Below, in pieces: positions 45,150-58,389 of a DNA stretch of 64,000 nt. The notes beneath the pieces are model-generated. The model was not told where the DNA came from. It did no database searches and was given only the letters and a program-made list of their open reading frames with translations. Position numbers and translations under genes: made by a program. The stretch lies in contig JBANDB010000012.1 in the NCBI GenBank assembly GCA_037576215.1, positions 806,001-870,000 of the forward strand. Direction: 5' to 3'. The stretch comes from Armillaria gallica. Its lineage: Eukaryota > Basidiomycota > Agaricomycetes > Agaricales > Physalacriaceae. How positions within the stretch are numbered: the first letter of the stretch is position 1; each line of letters begins with the position of its first letter.

Positions 45150-48100
45150 GCATATACTCTTGTAGTGTGCGGAAGTCATGTACAGCAGTGATAGGCACCA
45201 ATGTCGATGCCGGGGGGGTACTGAGTGGGAGGGGATGGGGATGGGGGTCGGATTTGTGGCCATGGCAGCAGTCAGTGTGGGTCGTTGTCATTGTGGAGCC
45301 TACTAGTGTCGTTGCGGTCTTTGTGAACGAATGAATCACAGTGCTGCCTTCACCGAGGGCTTACGCGGGGGGTGGGGGCAGGATATATGCAATCCAGGGC
45401 TCTTGGGGCTGCCGGATGCATGGAAAGAAACTAGAAAGCAATTAGAAGTAATAAGATAAATGAATCAGACCTTTAATGCTAAGAAAGAGCATGATCTACA
45501 TGCTATACGGGCATGGAGGCGAGACAAGGTGGTGGTCAAAGGGAGAAAAGAAGCTGCACAGCCACTCAATCACTGCTTGCTTGGTCGGACTGCAGCGATT
45601 GAGTGCGCAGAATAAGTATCTACGAAAGGAACATGAAAAGTACTAGTAGTAGAATGAAGAAAACATGCCTTTTGTGTACCATTCAGCTTCGTATCGGCAC
45701 ACAATTCGGCGTGGTAAAGGTTGACATGAGCGGAAGTTAAGCTGTTGCCATAAAAGGGTCAATATTTGTCGCTGTTGAATTCTAAAGTATAACTTAAGAA
45801 CACTCAGGGTCCTACTCGCAAAATTGCTCAGAAAAGGACGATCCTCGTTACCTCAGACTCGTAAAGCCCATCGTCGTGCCATGTGTGCGGGACATAGGCA
45901 CTAGGGATGGGGTTGTGCACAGCATTGTTGGTAATGTTGATACCCTCTCTGTTGAAAGGTGACATTCCATGAGAATCTGGGGTGATCGCCTGTGGGTGGA
46001 GCGCAAAAAAGGTGACTGGGCGATGTTGATGGCTGTTTGACAGTGATGAAGGGCCAATCCAACAAAGAAGACTTCAGTATTGCATTCCCCGTTGTTGAAA
46101 ACGGAAGTGGTGAGGCTGCTACAAAAGCGGCAGGGCTGTAAGGGGTGATACAAAGTGAAAGAGACAGGTGTCAGGATGTGGGGCGGGCGGGGGGCGAAGA
46201 TGGTGACGAGGGCAGTTATAGACCGCGTAGTCGTATTCCCTCACTCAATGAATGGAAGATGCACAAGCTTTGAGTCTGTAGGCAGGCTGCATGACATGGT
46301 AGGGGCCCATGTTGTATGAGGAAGGGGTGGGCAATGGTTAGCTCCAGGGCAGTCCTACAGCTGTGACTATGAACATATTCAAGACATCCTGCGCTTGTCC
46401 ATCGATGCACCAACATGCGCAACAGTGGTTGTTATTGTCAGCCGTCGGCATCCCGAACATCGTGCGACAGTCCCACCCGATACTCTCCTGCCCTTTCCGC
46501 ACCTCTCCATCATCGGCTGTCCTCTCCACCACATTCCCACTCACCAGCATAACTCTGCGCTACTGGGAAGTCACCCTATTCCCTCTCATCGCTGTCCTTG
46601 TCTAGTCTGTCGTCGTCATCATGGACAAGCTGAATTTGCATCGATATGCTCCCACGGCTGCAGATGGTGGCTGATACTGAATATTCCAGTGTACCAGTGG
46701 TCGTTTTCGCATGTAAACCCTGTGCCCCACAGTGATTTGCCCTGATGCAAATGCTGGGGGTGCTGCACGGTTGGGATGGAATTGGGGTTGGCATTTCATG
46801 TCTTAGCGTGCATCAGTAGGCATAGTCGTCACCGTTGATAGCCGAGGCTGTTTCATCAGTCGTTTAGGGCTGCATGATGTGTGGCCTTGTGGGAAGGCTT
46901 ACGTGCGTGGCAGGAGGGAGGGTCGCTATCTGGGGCTTTTGGGGCCATCGGAGACATAAAAAGTATCTAAAATGAAGAGAAAGCAGTAAAATAGTAATAA
47001 CATACCTATTAACATCCATGGAAGGCCATTGGGTGAGCGAATGAGATATGGTTGTCATTGGACATGGTGGCAAGAGGAAACTAAGAGGCAGCACAGCCAC
47101 CTGATGGCTGCTCGGTTGGTCGGACCGCTATGATTGAGAGCGCAGAACAGATGCTTGGGATTCACCCATAGGTCGAATGACTCATTCCGACATGGCATGA
47201 AGCTTCAGAATGTTTGATAAAAAGTTGATATTATACATGTATGTACAAATATGTAGATCAGAACACAATGTGGCACATACAATTGTGATTGAATGGTGAT
47301 TTCACCGCATTTTAAGGTCTATTCACTGCTATATCCCTTCCACCTCTCTCTGTGCTGAATCACACAGCAGAAGTAGTATTATGTATCAGAATTTACATAT
47401 AATACTATTGAATTGACCTGTCCGATCCATCCCGATCTACTAATAAATGTGCATATGGAAGTCCGAGTTTTTGAAGCCACATATTTGTGCGTCTCACTAG
47501 AGGTACTGATTCGCATCACCTAATGATTTTAATATGATTTTAATTCAATACGAGTATTTTGGCAGAGACACTCTACTGTAGGCTACAAAATTTACACTGT
47601 ATTTTAATCTATCATACTTTAACTGTTCTAGATACCTTTCTCTGCTTCTCGAAATGTTGTCGACCCGTACTGTTGACATTTGTTCATAAGTTCGGGATCG
47701 GTCCGAATCACTGATCCCTGCTTTTCAGCCATCCATTGCGGTCATTGATGATGTTTAAACACACTGCACAGTAGAATTACAATGCGGACAATTATTATAT
47801 ACATGTAAAATCAGTTGCCCATATAAGTGGTGAAAAATAATAAGAAAAAAACCCCTGGAGTCGTGCTGAACATAAGGGGGTGTAGACATTGAGGGTGGCA
47901 ACGGTGCATCACATTGTCAGTGTAATCTACATTGAACAGGAATGGGTGGACAGCGGCGGGGGCCATAGCAATTGCGAAGTCGTGAAACTGGGCTCATTCG
48001 ATGCACCTGGAAGTCAGTTATTGATTCCCAAAAGGGCGTATGAACCATCCTCATCATTGCCTGCCGGGGTCCCAATGTTGCTCCCACCTACCTGCTCAAC

Positions 48101-49187
48101 CTCTCCTACCCTCTCCTGGATCCCTGTTGCCTTGACCATTCCCTACAGTCCAGTCATACTCTATAGCAGGGCCCTGCACCACCATAGAACCCTCCCAATC
48201 CCTCCCATCGTCGCTGCCATCATCCAGTTCGTCATCGTCATAGTCGTCCATGGTGTCCTTCTGATTAATATTCCATCCTACTTGCAGATGAAGTCTGATT
48301 TCTGATCCCTGAGCTCGTTTTCAGTCATTGATGTGTCGTCCACCAGTATGTGAATACAATTGGCCCTGATGTCGATATCGAGGTAGCTGGGAAAATCAGA
48401 AATTAGAATGGGGATTAGAGGCCGTATTTGCAGTAGTGGGGTATTATTGGGCATCGTTATCGTTGTTGTTGTACATGGTGTTAGCCCACAATCCAGGGCA
48501 ATAGGCTGTAGTGCATGGTGCTCGTGAGACCATATGGGTGGTGGATGTGGATGCAGTGCAGTTGCGCCCATCTGGGCAACATTACATAAGCTCACATGCC
48601 AAAATTTATTTCGCTGGCTAGGTCTCCTACAATGAGCAAGCATCAACATCACAGGTCTAGTGGCTAGGCCAAATATATGATTCCTACAATTCATGCCTGA
48701 ATTCTGGGAGTATTTCCGAATTTTTGAGGAATACCAGGAAAACATACAAAAAAATATCAAACCACGGAGGAAGGAATGATTTGACAGATGTGAAACACGA
48801 TCAAACTGAAAATAGCACTCACATCAATGGTACAATGTGACAAGCTGAAATGGAACAGAGAGTGTCCTGAAAGAAGCAAACAAAGGATCTAAAAATATGT
48901 GATCAGGGAACACGAGCTATATTTATTATGCCGGGATCTAGAATAACATATCGGGCGTGATTCTGTACGATTGAAATGTTATTAAGGATCTATTTTAGTA
49001 TGTGCAATGGGTGGAGGGGCACAGAACCTGTACCAGCGAGCACCCCCCCAATGCTGAGCCCGGTGGCTGCTGCCAGTCACTGCAGTGGTATTAATTAATT
49101 AGGCATCAATTACATGTACAGTCATTAATACATTACAGATGAACTACTACTGCAGTCTATTAATTAACTATAAGGGATATAAGGCCT
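45150..49187. other. Interior of the ~6-kb element; no gene supported
   Basis: Open frames of 65-160 codons occur on both strands but none shows a domain. There is an internal duplication: 45360-45620 and 46895-47160 share a GCTTACG(C/T)G start, a CTTTTGGGGC-like core and a GCACAGCCAC ... GGTCGGAC ... GATTGAG end. 47200-47880 is AT-rich. Confidence 0.35.
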
Positions 49188-50371
49188 GAGTCAGGCACTA
49201 AAAGAAGGGCAGACAATAGGCTTTGAGGTACCGGAAAGTGTATGAGAAGGTCACTGAGTCATGCAGGCCGGTCGAATCCATGAGTCCAATGAATGCTAAA
49301 CATATGTAGTGGAGGGATACCAGTAGCCCTGCAGCAGACAGAATTGGCAAGATGTCCAGTCACAAAAACTCAACACCTGTACTGCAGACCATGACTCGCA
49401 TGACGTTCAGCGCTTCAGCTACCAATCCTCTACCATCTCTGACAACAGACGCAGTGGAGATCTAGCTCGAACCTAGTATTCAATTTTAAAGACACTGAGA
49501 AGACCTGGATGATTCCTCAATTCATAGATGGTCCAAAAAGTTTCAACATTGGTGAATCAAGCGATAACTGGTAGTCTCTGAAATATAATGATTTCACTTT
49601 TCATATCAAACTCTACCTATCACATTGAAATGAACAATAAAGTTCTTCTCCAAAGGCCTCTTTGGTATCATGCCTCTGCATCTCAAGCCTGATGTATGGA
49701 GCACATCAGTCTAGGCACTAAAGCAGCCATGAATGAACACCCACCTAGAGCTTGTCACCCCATGTTGGTCAAGGATTAGTTCCACTAGAACCATCATCGA
49801 CAAGTGTCACTAGCTGAAATGGTCAGCATAGCACCCATTTACAATGACCATTCTTCACTATGGTGCAATGGGTGAGGGTCACTACCCAAGGAGGTCTGAA
49901 TCTCTGGATCAAAATGCTTGAATAGCTGATACAGCTTTGAAAGACTTATGTCATCTTCCACTGGTGGAGGAGCACCTCCAGTAGGCCAATCAGCTGATGG
50001 CATAGCCAAGATGACAACTAATAAGGCCTGAAAGTCAGAATACACAATTGGGAAGAAGACAGAGATGGATCTCATGAGCAAAAGTGAGGGTTACAACAAG
50101 TAGCTTCCAGTACATGATGATTAGATGAATAACATGTCGAAGGTGTTTAAGTACCCGGAAATAATACCCAGGGACGTACATCTAGACTGTGATAGAAATC
50201 TTGTTTGCTCCCATGAAAGGCCGCTGGACAGGTCAATCAACCTATGGATAAGTCAGCTACCTTCAATGAAGATAGGATGGATGAACCTTGATCCACATGC
50301 TGCTTCACAGGACCTTGTATTGTGTACAGTCTTATGCACAGATGGAGACAGATCTGTAGGGAGGTGAAAGG

Positions 50372-51300
50372 TGCTGAGCACCTATATGAATGCAAAGTGC
50401 TACACACTAAACACTACACAAACACTCAGTAATTGCGGTTTGAAGGGAGGTATGTTATACCAGGTTATGATGCTTTGTACTGTAGGATACAAGTTCCAGG
50501 TGCAATGAATATGATTTGTATAAAGAATATATTGTGATGTCCACTCTAAGTTCGATGTGTTACTGAACACAAACTCAAACTGATACAGAATAACTGCCTG
50601 GTGCAGTTTCAATACTGATACATTGCACCTGGTTGCGACTTAAAACACACTGACTGGTTCTGAACTGTTTCTCAGGTCTGACTTTCTGTTTCTAGCTTAA
50701 TTCTGTTTGCTTGCTTGTCTGTTCTTGCACACACAACATGACCAGGTCACAATCTTTCTATTCCAGGTGAGTCTACAACTCAAAGCTCTTAACCAATAAA
50801 CCCGTACTATTTGCCTGGTAGTGTTCCAGGAGGTCAGAAACCTGATCCCCACTAGATACATGACCTGTATTTATACTATCCTACTGATACACTATTACCA
50901 ATCCTTTTTACTACTGACTAATATGCTTGCTGACCCAGCCTGATGAGGATAAACACTCTACCTGGCAGATATTATCTCATCTGCGGCTACCAGGTCAATC
51001 AATCGTACCAGATCTCCACCAGGCAATCTGATGACTTCTGCCGAAATGCCAGGTGATTACACCATATGAGGCCCAGCCTGGATGCTTGGTCTACTGGGTA
51101 GAATACCCGATCTTCTATCTGAGTGTTAGAATTGCTCATTTTGAAGTTACCGGGCAAGCCCTTTTGTCTTACAATGTATTTCTTTCTTTTGGTTTCTTAC
51201 TTGTTGGTACAATGTATTCAATATATATTGCCCAAAAATGTTCATTTACACACATTTTTAAGGGTATGCACCCAACAGGTGTATCAGAAGACTTTAGAAC
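50372..51300. mobile_element. Unclassified insertion (~0.93 kb) in block D
   Basis: Block A runs continuously from CTGTAGGGAGG (3854-3864) into TTTGCACAAAGACTGG, whereas block D has about 930 extra bases between those points. The insert starts near a small palindrome (GGTGCTGAGCACC) and is rich in the word CAGGT. Its ends are not clear enough to call a target duplication or a class. Confidence 0.45.
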
Positions 51301-54300
51301 AAAAACCGACTGAAAGGTTGGCCGAATAATGCACTGTATGGACTACAAACAATGCCAATCAATCTGGGCTATGGGTCGGATGCTAAGTGAAGGGCAAGCG
51401 ACAGACTTTGAGATGACACTGACTCATGTAGGCTGGCTGAGTTCATGCATTCAATGGATGCCAAACATCATAGTTTAGAGGGGTGTGCCTGGTCCTCAAC
51501 AATGCAAAGAGTACCAGTAGACCTGGATATGGAATTGGCAAGACATTCTCCAAATAATCTATCAGTGGTTACGATTACAGCAAATCAATGAATGTCTATT
51601 AAAAGGATGATTCGCTTGGCAGAAAAGAGCATGATTCATTGATGATCTGACTCAGAAACAGGGTCACGGTATGTGTAATCCTGAAGAGCCGAAGTAAGCA
51701 TCACATGACCCAGTGCCAACAGAATGATGAACGCACCATTGTACCATGTTCAGTTCCTCCTGACTAATCTCTGCCTTTCTCAGAGTGTCAAATTTTTTGT
51801 GAGGCTGGCACAAGCTTAAGAGTGGCAGCAAAACAGAGTGGGCATTGAACAGAGAGTAATGTCCAATGGTTGTCAAAGAATATGAAACGACAAGAGTGGT
51901 GCTTCCTTTATTTCCCATGGTCCACTTTGTGACCATGTGATCTGAATGCGGTATTTTCTACTTTTCTCTCCACTTTTGTCAAACCAGTCCCAGCATCTGA
52001 TAATCATGTACCTGGGATCCCGAACAACAAAATCAACCACTTCCAAACTTGACGTTAGTAAAGGACCCCAACTTGAACAAGATTCTACTCATCCATGGTC
52101 CTTCTCTCTGCACATTGAAAATGACAGTTGGATGTCCAGAGACATGAGTTCAAAGAGTAGGTATCTAGTCTGAATGTTGAAGTTTGAAGCTTGAAGAACG
52201 ATATCACAACAATGATCTGTCATGTCATTATCAAATGTGATTCTGCGGAGTCGGGATGTTACTTGGCAATCAAGTTCAGACCAACAAGTCAGGAGGGAAT
52301 ATGCCAGTGGAAGGTTCTGCAGACTAAAAATCGGAAGTGAAGTATATTCCCAAAATATTCCCTCTGGCGGACTTGAACCTTAGGCACTCTGAGTGGCGCA
52401 CACTACCAGCTGAGCTGAGAGAGATTGCTTATATACTCAAATGCAAAGCAGTATTCTAGTAGAGGGGAAGATACATACAGTATATTGCTTATGCTCAAAG
52501 CAATCCAGTGCTCCAGTAGATGAGCAGAGGCATCTCATCATATGGACAAATCCTGTCAGTTAAGTGTGCAGTCAGTGCTATTAAATATAACGCAAAGATC
52601 GGAGAGAAACAGCTGAATAGGTTGGCACTGGCAGACAGTAGGTACAGAAAGATGGTAGGAGAGACAATACAGTGCTATTTTGGTTGAGATGAGGGTGAAA
52701 TAATATGAGTGTTTGCCCAGTAAAAAGTCTGATCCAAAAGGGTACTCAAGACAGTGGTGACGCCTCCAAACTAAGAGGTGGTGGCTGCAGCCTGGGATGT
52801 GGACGACATGCAGGTGGAAGAGCATGGGGCAGAGCTTGCATGAGAGCCTGTGGATCCAAACTTGGGAGCAGAGGACAATCCAGACACGAACCTAGAAACA
52901 TGCTTAGTGAGATGGAAAGAGTATTAGATGAACGACTCACACTAGTGGACTTAAGAACTTTGACAAAGGGTCAGTCGGGAATCTCATCCAAACATCTATA
53001 AGTGTGCAGTCTGTAGACCTCACGACAAGAATTTAGAAGGATGTCAAGCGAAAGAAAACAACCAAGGCACCAAAATATTAATCATCAATCTTCTTTTCAA
53101 GGATATGACTTTTTCTTGTGCGCCACTGTGGTATATGCCAGTATGTAGGGCGTGGTCGAAGATCTTTTTTGAACTTTCGATCCCAGGTACAAGGAGCAAC
53201 TATAATGAAGGCGGGCAGAACAGCCAACATGATCAGGATGGAGCTTAGGAGGAACTTGTAAACGAAACCACTGTGAGTGCTTATCAAAGGAACATGTACA
53301 AGAGCTGAAAATACGAAATTAGATAAACAACAAGCAAATGAGGAACGTGCATACCTCCACCACCAATCATCAAGCATGCACAGAGCTGATTCTCCCTTCT
53401 AGTATGACTCCGATCCATCTTCTTCTCCCATGGCGCCGTCGATGGCATGCAGGCTTGGCAGAGTGATCCATATGAGGAAACATGGCTCCCACGTATTCTT
53501 GTCGAAGCACCATCAGAAAATAGATGAAACAGATTTGAAGTAGACGAGCTTACCGACATGTTCATCTCTGTCCCATAACGCAGTAGAGGCCTGCCTCACA
53601 GTTGGCAAACCAACACATTTGCAGGAATTGTTATGTCATTCTTTTCCAGCAGCAGGGATGCCAAATGTTAGAGACCTGCAGACACGAATCCAGCGAGACG
53701 TTCAGGCGATAGAAAACAATACCCACACCTCCTTTACCACTACCGGTTCTCCATCGCGAATCAATGCACGTCTCCTGGGAGCATTCTCCAGGTTCAATTC
53801 AAAAGCACAGTTGCATCTCATAGGACACCAAGGTATATGTGTCGACTTGTGAAGCAGAAAAATGAAAGTCAGTGACACCCAAACGCCAGCAGAGCAACAA
53901 ATGCACCTCCATGACATGGGCGTTCCTCCACATCAATCCTGGCAGCATTCGGGGCCAGGAGGTGGTGATTAATGTGCATGCGAGGCAGGCAAAGGAGTGG
54001 GCTGAAGATCAGCCACCAAAGTAGGCACAGAAGACTCAAGAGTACATCCTTTCCCATGGCTCATTTTGTGACCATGTGATCTGAACATGGTAGAAGCAGT
54101 CTGATCTTCGTCCCATCCACATCAACTCCTGCCTAGGATTTGGAATGGTACAATAAAAGCTCTTGCCCATTAACATTGTCGACCCCGACCCATATGGGAA
54201 TCCTGTTCATCTATGATCCCCTGTCTTATATGCGCAGGGAGGGATGCAAATCTGAACAGTAGACAGTTTATGAGGTCGACTCTGACACTCAGTAAGCAGG

Positions 54301-54597
54301 CTGTCGATAAAGATTTGTCAGATTAACATAGAAAAATACCTACTCCTTGGACATAGCATTGAAGACGTGAGACAGGCGTTAGAGCAGTGCCTTATATTGA
54401 ACAAAGAGGGTGGGTCCATGACTCGAAAACCCCATGCTTCATTGTTCCTCAACAACAAACCAGAAAGGAGCTTTCACAAGTAACAAAGACCCCACAGTAG
54501 CCAGTTATTGGCCCTACAATCTGAGTAGTGAGTTACAAGTTACAACTCCATCGATGCTCTAAAAATTGGCAAAAAAAAACTTGACTTCAAGAGTACA

Positions 54598-54645
54598 TTC
54601 CCTCTAGCCGACTTGAATGACTGACCTTGTCATAACCAAAGAATA
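54598..54645 (-). pseudogene. tRNA-Thr 3' half
   Basis: Acceptor AGAGGGA and T loop TTCAAGT match the intact copy at 6408-6500. The D arm and 5' acceptor strand are gone, lost by a small deletion relative to block A. The T arm has also acquired one change. Confidence 0.5.
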
Positions 54646-57600
54646 CTTGTCATGCACTGGAACAATACTAGTGGTGATTATGTCTCAGCAAGATAGCAGG
54701 AGCAGCAGAAATATCATTGCATGGCACATGGCATGAGCTCAAATCAAACAAGCTCTTTGCATGGTCCCAATGCACCATCATGCCATGAGATACAACTAGA
54801 GTGCAGAGGGATGCTAGGTATCCAACCATTCAATAATATGTTCAGGGTAACAATAATGGGGTGTTAATTGACAATGACAGTCGAGTCTGAAGATTCACTA
54901 GAATATTTTGGAGGAGAAGGTATAGTAATATGAACATGAGTAAGCATTTATAACTTGGTAGACCCGCCTCCAAGCAGTCTTTCCCAAAAAGAAAGAAGGG
55001 TCTTGGTAGAGTCTAGAGGGTGAGGAAGAGAGCCACACGAGAATGCCTCCGAGACAGCGAAGCAGACAATGTGTAAAACAGTGATACAGACCTTGTATGG
55101 GAATGTGGTGGAAGTGGATCTAGAAGTGAAAGAAGGGCAGGTGGATGGAAGAATAGATGAATAGACCATGACACACTCAGCACTACAGATAGAACCATCA
55201 TCGATATCATCCACTCCCATGACTCACAGGATGACACCATTGATGGCGAGTCACTACCTTGACAAGAGATGGACAGATTAGGTTGATGTCAAGCTTGGAG
55301 TAAAAAAGAGGTGCACATAATGGTACCACCCAGTACTGCATCTATCCTCCCTGGATCCCTCAACTTCAATTCTGTTTCAGCAATCACTGGATGTCCGGTC
55401 TTGATGATAAGCTGGCATTGCTGCAGTTTACGATAAAGAGGAGGAAGGGAAAGAGGTCAAATAGCTTGAGCACTTTAAAGCTTTATGGATGATTGACACA
55501 TCTACTTGTAGTCTTGTCAGTGTGCTGTGAGCCTGGGCTTGGAAGATTCTACTGTAGAAGCAGCTATCACTACATCAGACTCTGTCCTATAATTCTCACT
55601 ATGAGCTTGATCGAGACATTTCTGGAAGTGAAAGTAAGAGATTGGGATTGAATGCTAAATGTTTATGTGGCTGCAGACAAGGAATCAGTGAGATGATATT
55701 GAAAGAATATGATAACGATACAAGTATCTCCTTTACCATGACTGGCCCTCCATCGGCAGCAATTCTAGTGCAGCACCATCAATTCGCTCAGGGAAAAAGT
55801 ACAGTTCAGATACTGTTGGAAGGGGGGGTGTAGGTCGAGCTGATGAGTAAAATGTCAGTGACACCCAAGTACCAAAAGAGCAATGAATGCACTGTGTCTG
55901 ACTGGGGTACCCACTCCCACCAATCCTGGTCCTACTTGCCTTCGAGAGTTGGTTTAATCTAATCTTTCGTGCACATGAGGCAGACGCAAATTTGAATGTA
56001 GGCTGCTAGCATAGCGAGTAGAGATCAGCGATGGCCAACATCAGGTGGTGGACAAAGATGGAACGAGGATGAGAGTACTTCCTTTCCCATGGCCCGCTTT
56101 GCAACCATGTGATCTGAACACGTGAAGTGAAGTCAAACTTTTTTTTCACCTTCCCCCAAACATTTCCCTCCAAATGCTTCATCTCCACCAATACCAATCC
56201 TGTTTGCATTAGAATTCACAACAACAAAATGAAAGCCCTTGCCCTTTAGGCCTCAGTACTGTAACAAACTTGCGAGCAACCAAAATGCAACCCCATTCAG
56301 CTATAATCCTCTCCTGGCTCCAGGTGAAAGATGCAAATCTAGACAGCAGATAATAATACTAGCCTGACTTTTGAAGAATGGTGGGACGTTGATATATATT
56401 TGTCACAAATATTTCTAGGATCAAGTTGAACAAAGAAGGTGCATCCACGAATCCCCTGGTCTACTTATACTTGGCTTTTACAACCAAAACGGAATCAGTT
56501 ATAGGCATACAACTCAAGTAGTGACATCGTTGTTAAGGGTTTTGATTCTTGAAAACTTGGAAAAATTTGCAATTGCCATACCAGAGAATTCCCTCCAACC
56601 GACTTCAATGACTTAGTAGCTTTACCAACTGAGCTAAGAGGGATTGGTAGGATACTGAACTTTAAGTAATACATAACAGGATCTAGCCTTACAGTGAGAG
56701 CATGTGAAAAAAGTCATTTCCATGTCCCCAAATTATGGCACAAGCTAGAATCAAACAAGCTCTTCGCATGGCCCCAATGCACTATCATGCCTTGAGATGA
56801 AAGTTGGTGTATCATGACTTATCAGCTTGAATATAGCACAACAAAACAGGAGTGCTAATTGGCAGCAACAGTATGGTTTGACAGGATGGAGAGTATGAGA
56901 CAGTCCATCAGAATAATACTTTCAAGAGAAATCATGCGTAACAAATGAGGAAAGTGTACCAAAATAGTTCCATCCAAAAGATAAAAGAGTTCACCCAAGC
57001 CAGGTCAGTGGCAAGGATGCCGACACAGTCAATCTTTGCATGGGGCCACATGGGAGGGTAGTGCAGATCCCAGACAAACAGACATCTGAATCAGTCCCAT
57101 CGCAATTGTCATCAGTGAATACTCAGTTGATCTTAGGCTGAAGGTCAGGGCTGGAAGTGAAGCCAAGTTTGGTAGACCTGCAGACATAGCATTAGAACAA
57201 TGTCAAGGGAAATAAAAGACACTTAATCCTCCATCTGTCACTACATCTGTTTCTTGTGCACTACCTACACCATCCCTTACATTGCAGGAGCCTAACACAA
57301 GTCCATGATGGACAGACATATGAACAATCCAAGATACCCAGTGCTCAAGTCTAACAAAACCCTGTTAATCAGCATCAACAAAAGATTTGCTACTCGCCTT
57401 GGGGACCAGGTTCACATAAGTCACAGAAGCACAATTGTCCGAGTCTGGTACAGAGGGCACAGCAGTGATAGCTAGTCACAAGGCTGATTGGTATGAGAGG
57501 TGCAGAAGAGGAAGGTACACAGCGAAGAGTAGAAACTGCATAGCAGTGTGCAGGATAGAAGGATGCGGCTCACTCACAGATCTCGTACAATTTGAATAGA

Positions 57601-58389
57601 CACAGAATTATGGCAACATCAAGTGAAAGAACAGGTGCATACCTCTAATCCATCCAGCTGCTAGTTCATCCCAAAGTTGAAGGACACATTCAAGGGACTG
57701 GTGATCTCTCACTTCTCTATCAACATTGGCAGCGGCAAATCACCCAGTCTGGAACACTTTGACAGAGGACTGACACAAGATGCATGTGCTGCAAGCCTAC
57801 ACTTAGATGATCAGTGAAAATATTATACAGGAGGCACAACTACCAAGTTCATCTGAACTAGAAATCAGCCAGGCAAAAGGACTAATTCCTCTGAGTCCAA
57901 CCTTAGTTTCAGCAGTATAAAGGAAAGTGATTGTTCAAATCTCTTAGTGCAAAGGTACATTGGGCAAAGAGGCAGGCAGAGTTGAGCTGGAGACTTGGGG
58001 TTGGTATCCTGGGCCACATCGAAAGAACAATGCATGCACCATATCAATTTCCTGACAACTCCCTAACAACCCTCCTGCAGGTAGAAAAGTATCCACCTTG
58101 ACGACTCTGTGTTTTGCTGAGGATCAAATACTGGAGCCAGACAGCCTTAGTGGAGAAGATGGCAGAGCTCCAAGCTTCTCTGCTTGGTCGCATAATAGGA
58201 AGTTTTGAAGAGGAATATTGGGTGCCTTCTTTCCTTGGTGGCATGAAGCAATTGCCTTGGGTCCTGCAGGCATATACTCCCATGGTTACTTGTTGAAACA
58301 TTGAAGTTGTAGTGCATGCTGTTTAAGTCGGAGAGAAAGAAGATATGAGGTAACGCACATGGTCTTGACGCGATCAAAATTTCAAAATC

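Larger units (their letters stand above)
33293..49187. mobile_element. ~6-kb Mutator-like element (split by a chromovirus), with 11-bp target duplication
   Basis: The insert is bounded by direct copies of gagtcaggcac (33282-33292 and 49188-49198) and interrupts a segment that is continuous in block A. The ends are imperfectly inverted: GTAATGTATTAAT occurs 48 bp in from the left end (33341-33353) and its reverse complement 51 bp in from the right end (49124-49136), with weaker similarity around both. Removing the nested chromovirus leaves about 5.97 kb. Long target duplications of 9-11 bp with long inverted ends suit the Mutator (MULE) superfamily; no MULE transposase is recognisable, so it may be non-autonomous or decayed. 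Class assignment is inference; the insertion itself is clear. Confidence 0.6.

Noticed and set aside
46216..48760. Several 65-160 codon frames on both strands inside the ~6-kb element
   Set aside because: No motif, no consistent splice pattern, and frames overlap on both strands equally well.
52359..52428. Candidate tRNA with acceptor TCTCTCT/AGAGGGA
   Set aside because: The acceptor and T arm fit, but the D stem (GCTC/GTGT) and anticodon stem are broken; treated as a decayed Thr-like relative.
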